Assembly (NCBI GenBank): GCA_003519205.1
Contig: DOXE01000388.1
Span: 1 to 8,313 of the forward strand
DNA length: 8,313 nucleotides
Origin: Chloroflexota bacterium
GTDB taxonomy: Bacteria; Chloroflexota; Anaerolineae; Promineifilales; Promineifilaceae
Direction of reading: 5' to 3'
How positions within the stretch are numbered: the stretch's first letter is position 1; the number at the start of each line of letters is the position of its first letter. Position numbers and translations under genes: made by a program. A model generated the notes under the pieces. The model saw only the letters and a list, made by a program, of their open reading frames with translations. It did not search any database and had not been told where the DNA came from. Positions 7,031-8,313 of the stretch are shown in pieces.

Positions 7031-7036
7031 ATTATA
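7031..7036 (-). promoter_or_regulatory. Candidate -10 box for the GT87-PKD/CAP operon
   Basis: The minus strand reads TATAAT, a perfect -10 match, about 100 bases upstream of the GT87 ATG. The -35 region (around ATCAAA) is poor. It forms one arm of the dyad that also contains the rightward CATAAT, so the two promoters would overlap and exclude each other. Confidence 0.3.
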
Positions 7037-7078
7037 GCTGTGTATGATACTTTGATTAATAGCAAATAGCAGCTATAA

Positions 7079-8110
7079 ATGAGATTATTGTCTGGTTTGG
7101 CGGACGAATTCAAATGGCCGCTAGCATCAATAAAAAAACAGGACCAAAAGTTGCGAAAAATAGCCAGTTCAATCCTCAAGCGCGAAAATGAGTGGCTGGA
7201 AGTCCAAGGTTATAAATTAGGCGATATTCAAACCGAACTTACCGTTAATGTGACCAAAGAAGCGGCAATTGCAGGAAATGTCCTTGCTCCAAGGGTAGTC
7301 GTTGCCGGAATTATTTATGGCTTTGTAGCCAGCCGCGAGGTTGTTGTTGAGTCCACAGGCCAGATTTGGGGTGACGTCCATTCGGTGGCCTTAGAAATTG
7401 CCCCCGGTGGTAAATTGCATGGTTGGATGAGCACCTTGGATGAGGGAACCGTTGATCTACTTCGCTCTGGCGAATTGAGCACAGTTGATCTCGATGAAAC
7501 TGGCCAGCGCACGATACCTCAAGAAATTCTCGATATCTTGCCTGGGGATGTTGTTTCATTAGATGGTCGGGAAGCAGAACCAAGGCTGTTGATATGGCGT
7601 CAATTAAGAGCAGAAGCGGCCATGGCTTTACTGGCACGATCTGAAATTGAAGCAACTTTTGAGCGCCGCCTTTCAGAGCTGGTAAATTCAACCTCCATTA
7701 ATTCCGCGAGTGAGAAGGAATTAGAGAGTGAACTTATTCGAATGCGGAAATTGTCTCGTACGGCAATTGAACAGGCTACAGACTACCATAACCGATATCT
7801 GATGGCACAAAAAAGCCTGGAAGAAGCTAAGAAGGCTCTGGCGGAACAGCAAAAAGCCAGCATGGAAACGGAATTAGCAAGTGCAGGAAAGCACAAATTA
7901 GGCAAAAGTGACCTAGCTGGTCGTCTCGGATCAGATCTAAATCGGGATGAGCAAATGGCCAGCCTTAGGATGGCATTAGTGGAACAGGAGATAGAATTAA
8001 AAAAAGCGCGGGATAATGCCTTACTATTGGCAAATCAACTAAAAGAGACAAGACGTCTAGCGACGAATCGAATCCGCAAACTTGAAACTGAATTGGGGAA
8101 GAGAAAGTAG
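7079..8110 (+). CDS. Bactofilin-like polymer-forming protein with long coiled-coil tail
   Basis: This complete 343-residue cytoplasmic protein has no signal peptide and no membrane helix. The N-terminal segment (1-48) is basic and amphipathic. Residues about 50-118 show the hydrophobic/Gly periodicity of the bactofilin (DUF583) beta-solenoid: GNVLAPRVVVAGIIYGFV (66-83), then VVVESTGQIWGDVHSVALEI (88-107) and APGGKLHGW. Bactofilins self-assemble without nucleotide into filaments at the membrane and scaffold cell-shape or envelope enzymes. This solenoid looks shorter than in typical bactofilins. Residues from about 170 are largely helical, with strong coiled-coil character at 212-262 (EKELESELIRMRKLSR, KSLEEAKKALAEQQKA) and 290-341 (VEQEIELKKARDN, RIRKLETELGKRK), ending very basic. 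A stop codon sits directly before the ATG at 7079, so this is the earliest start; no ribosome binding site is visible. It diverges from the GT87 gene. The family call is likely; the role of the tail is unknown. Confidence 0.72.
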   Translation: MRLLSGLADEFKWPLASIKKQDQKLRKIASSILKRENEWLEVQGYKLGDIQTELTVNVTKEAAIAGNVLAPRVVVAGIIYGFVASREVVVESTGQIWGDVHSVALEIAPGGKLHGWMSTLDEGTVDLLRSGELSTVDLDETGQRTIPQEILDILPGDVVSLDGREAEPRLLIWRQLRAEAAMALLARSEIEATFERRLSELVNSTSINSASEKELESELIRMRKLSRTAIEQATDYHNRYLMAQKSLEEAKKALAEQQKASMETELASAGKHKLGKSDLAGRLGSDLNRDEQMASLRMALVEQEIELKKARDNALLLANQLKETRRLATNRIRKLETELGKRK

Positions 8111-8187
8111 CATAGGCAAGTGGCAGAAGGCTAGGACAGAGCCTGCACTCTGCTTCTTGGAGGGCAACACTTAGTGGGTGAATTCTT
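8111..8187. other. Gap between bactofilin-like and MTA phosphorylase genes
   Basis: These 77 bases hold a small hairpin CAGAG-cctgca-CTCTG (8137-8152), followed by a pyrimidine-rich stretch but no T run, so a terminator is doubtful. GGAGGG at 8159-8164 is too far from the downstream ATG to be its ribosome binding site; GGGTG at 8176-8180 is nearer (7 bases) but a weak match. Confidence 0.35.
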
Positions 8188-8313
8188 ATGTTGGAAATAG
8201 AAATAGCAGTCATCGGTGGGAGTGGTCTGTATCAAATGGATGGGTTGGAAGACCTTGAGGAGATTTATTTAACGACGCCCTATGGTAAGCCATCGGATAA
8301 GATCTTAGTTGGA
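8188..8313 (+). CDS. mtnP: S-methyl-5'-thioadenosine phosphorylase, N-terminal part (cut by window edge)
   Basis: The last 42 codons of the window encode the N-terminus of a purine nucleoside phosphorylase family 2 protein. It begins MLEIEIAVIGGSGLY, with the phosphate-binding GGSGLY (residues 10-15) where family members have GG(S/T)GL. It continues MDGLEDLEE and TPYGKPSDK (30-38), closely matching methylthioadenosine phosphorylases. The enzyme splits 5'-methylthioadenosine with phosphate into adenine and 5-methylthioribose-1-phosphate, feeding purine and methionine salvage. A stop codon lies just upstream in frame (8179-8181), so the ATG at 8188 is the first one, with only a weak ribosome binding site. 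Only about the first one-seventh of the usual length is visible, so the substrate-specificity residues that separate MTA from inosine or guanosine phosphorylases lie outside the window. It is co-directional with the bactofilin-like gene, 77 bases apart. Confidence 0.88.
   Translation, partial: MLEIEIAVIGGSGLYQMDGLEDLEEIYLTTPYGKPSDKILVG

Larger units (their letters stand above)
6928..7078. promoter_or_regulatory. Divergent control region between the GT87 and bactofilin-like genes
   Basis: This 151-base region separates two divergent genes and is dense in short dyads: a perfect 10-base palindrome ATCAATTGAT (6962-6971), AGCG-n9-CGCT (6981-6997), and ATAAT-acgg-ATTAT (7022-7035). The last dyad overlaps a candidate -10 for each direction. 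Neither gene has a clear Shine-Dalgarno sequence at its start. Confidence 0.5.

Noticed and set aside
7965..8213. Minus-strand reading frame across the end of the bactofilin-like gene
   Set aside because: It overlaps two well-supported plus-strand genes and has no recognisable features.
1..8313. CRISPR array, tRNA, rRNA or riboswitch
   Set aside because: No regularly spaced repeats, cloverleaf or conserved riboswitch core was seen when reading the intergenic regions; this was by eye only.

Overview
The window looks like a chromosomal segment of a member of the Chloroflexota, probably from the Anaerolineae or a related class. This is an inference from protein style. It rests on extracellular proteins with Pro/Thr-rich linkers, an Ig-like repeat that begins ITSPASGVPVSGEVTF, the LYLPLVIKG motif between domains of a secreted protein, a multi-PKD protein with a CAP domain, a GT87-type membrane glycosyltransferase, and a bactofilin-type protein with a long helical tail. 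By eye the base composition is moderately AT-rich and fairly even. No insertion sequence, CRISPR array, tRNA or rRNA was seen.

Layout: (1) 1-662, minus strand: the N-terminal 220 codons of a two-helix membrane protein with an external Pro/Thr linker and the start of an Ig-like domain; it runs off the left edge. (2) 663-841: a short gap. (3) 842-1717, minus: a complete XerD-like tyrosine recombinase. (4) 1718-2051: a divergent intergenic region with a good extended -10 element facing each way. (5) 2052-3374, plus: a complete P-loop GTPase-like protein related to cyclic 2,3-diphosphoglycerate synthetase. (6) 3399-5648, minus: a secreted protein with three PKD domains, a CAP/SCP domain and a C-terminal beta domain, convergent with (5). 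(7) 5701-6927, minus: a polytopic GT87-type glycosyltransferase just upstream of (6), probably co-transcribed with it. (8) 6928-7078: a second divergent control region rich in short dyads, where candidate -10 boxes for both directions share one inverted repeat. (9) 7079-8110, plus: a bactofilin-like protein with a coiled-coil tail. (10) 8188-8313, plus: the first 42 codons of S-methyl-5'-thioadenosine phosphorylase, cut by the right edge.

The genes do not form one obvious pathway. The only convincing functional pairing is the GT87 enzyme and the secreted PKD/CAP protein, which may be a surface-glycan or surface-protein module. The GTPase, the recombinase and the MTA phosphorylase look like ordinary core-type genes. 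No clearly new defence, mobile or metabolic system is visible. The least conventional items are the bactofilin/coiled-coil fusion with no visible ribosome binding site, the GT87 + PKD/CAP pair, and the GTPase whose true reaction in bacteria is unclear.
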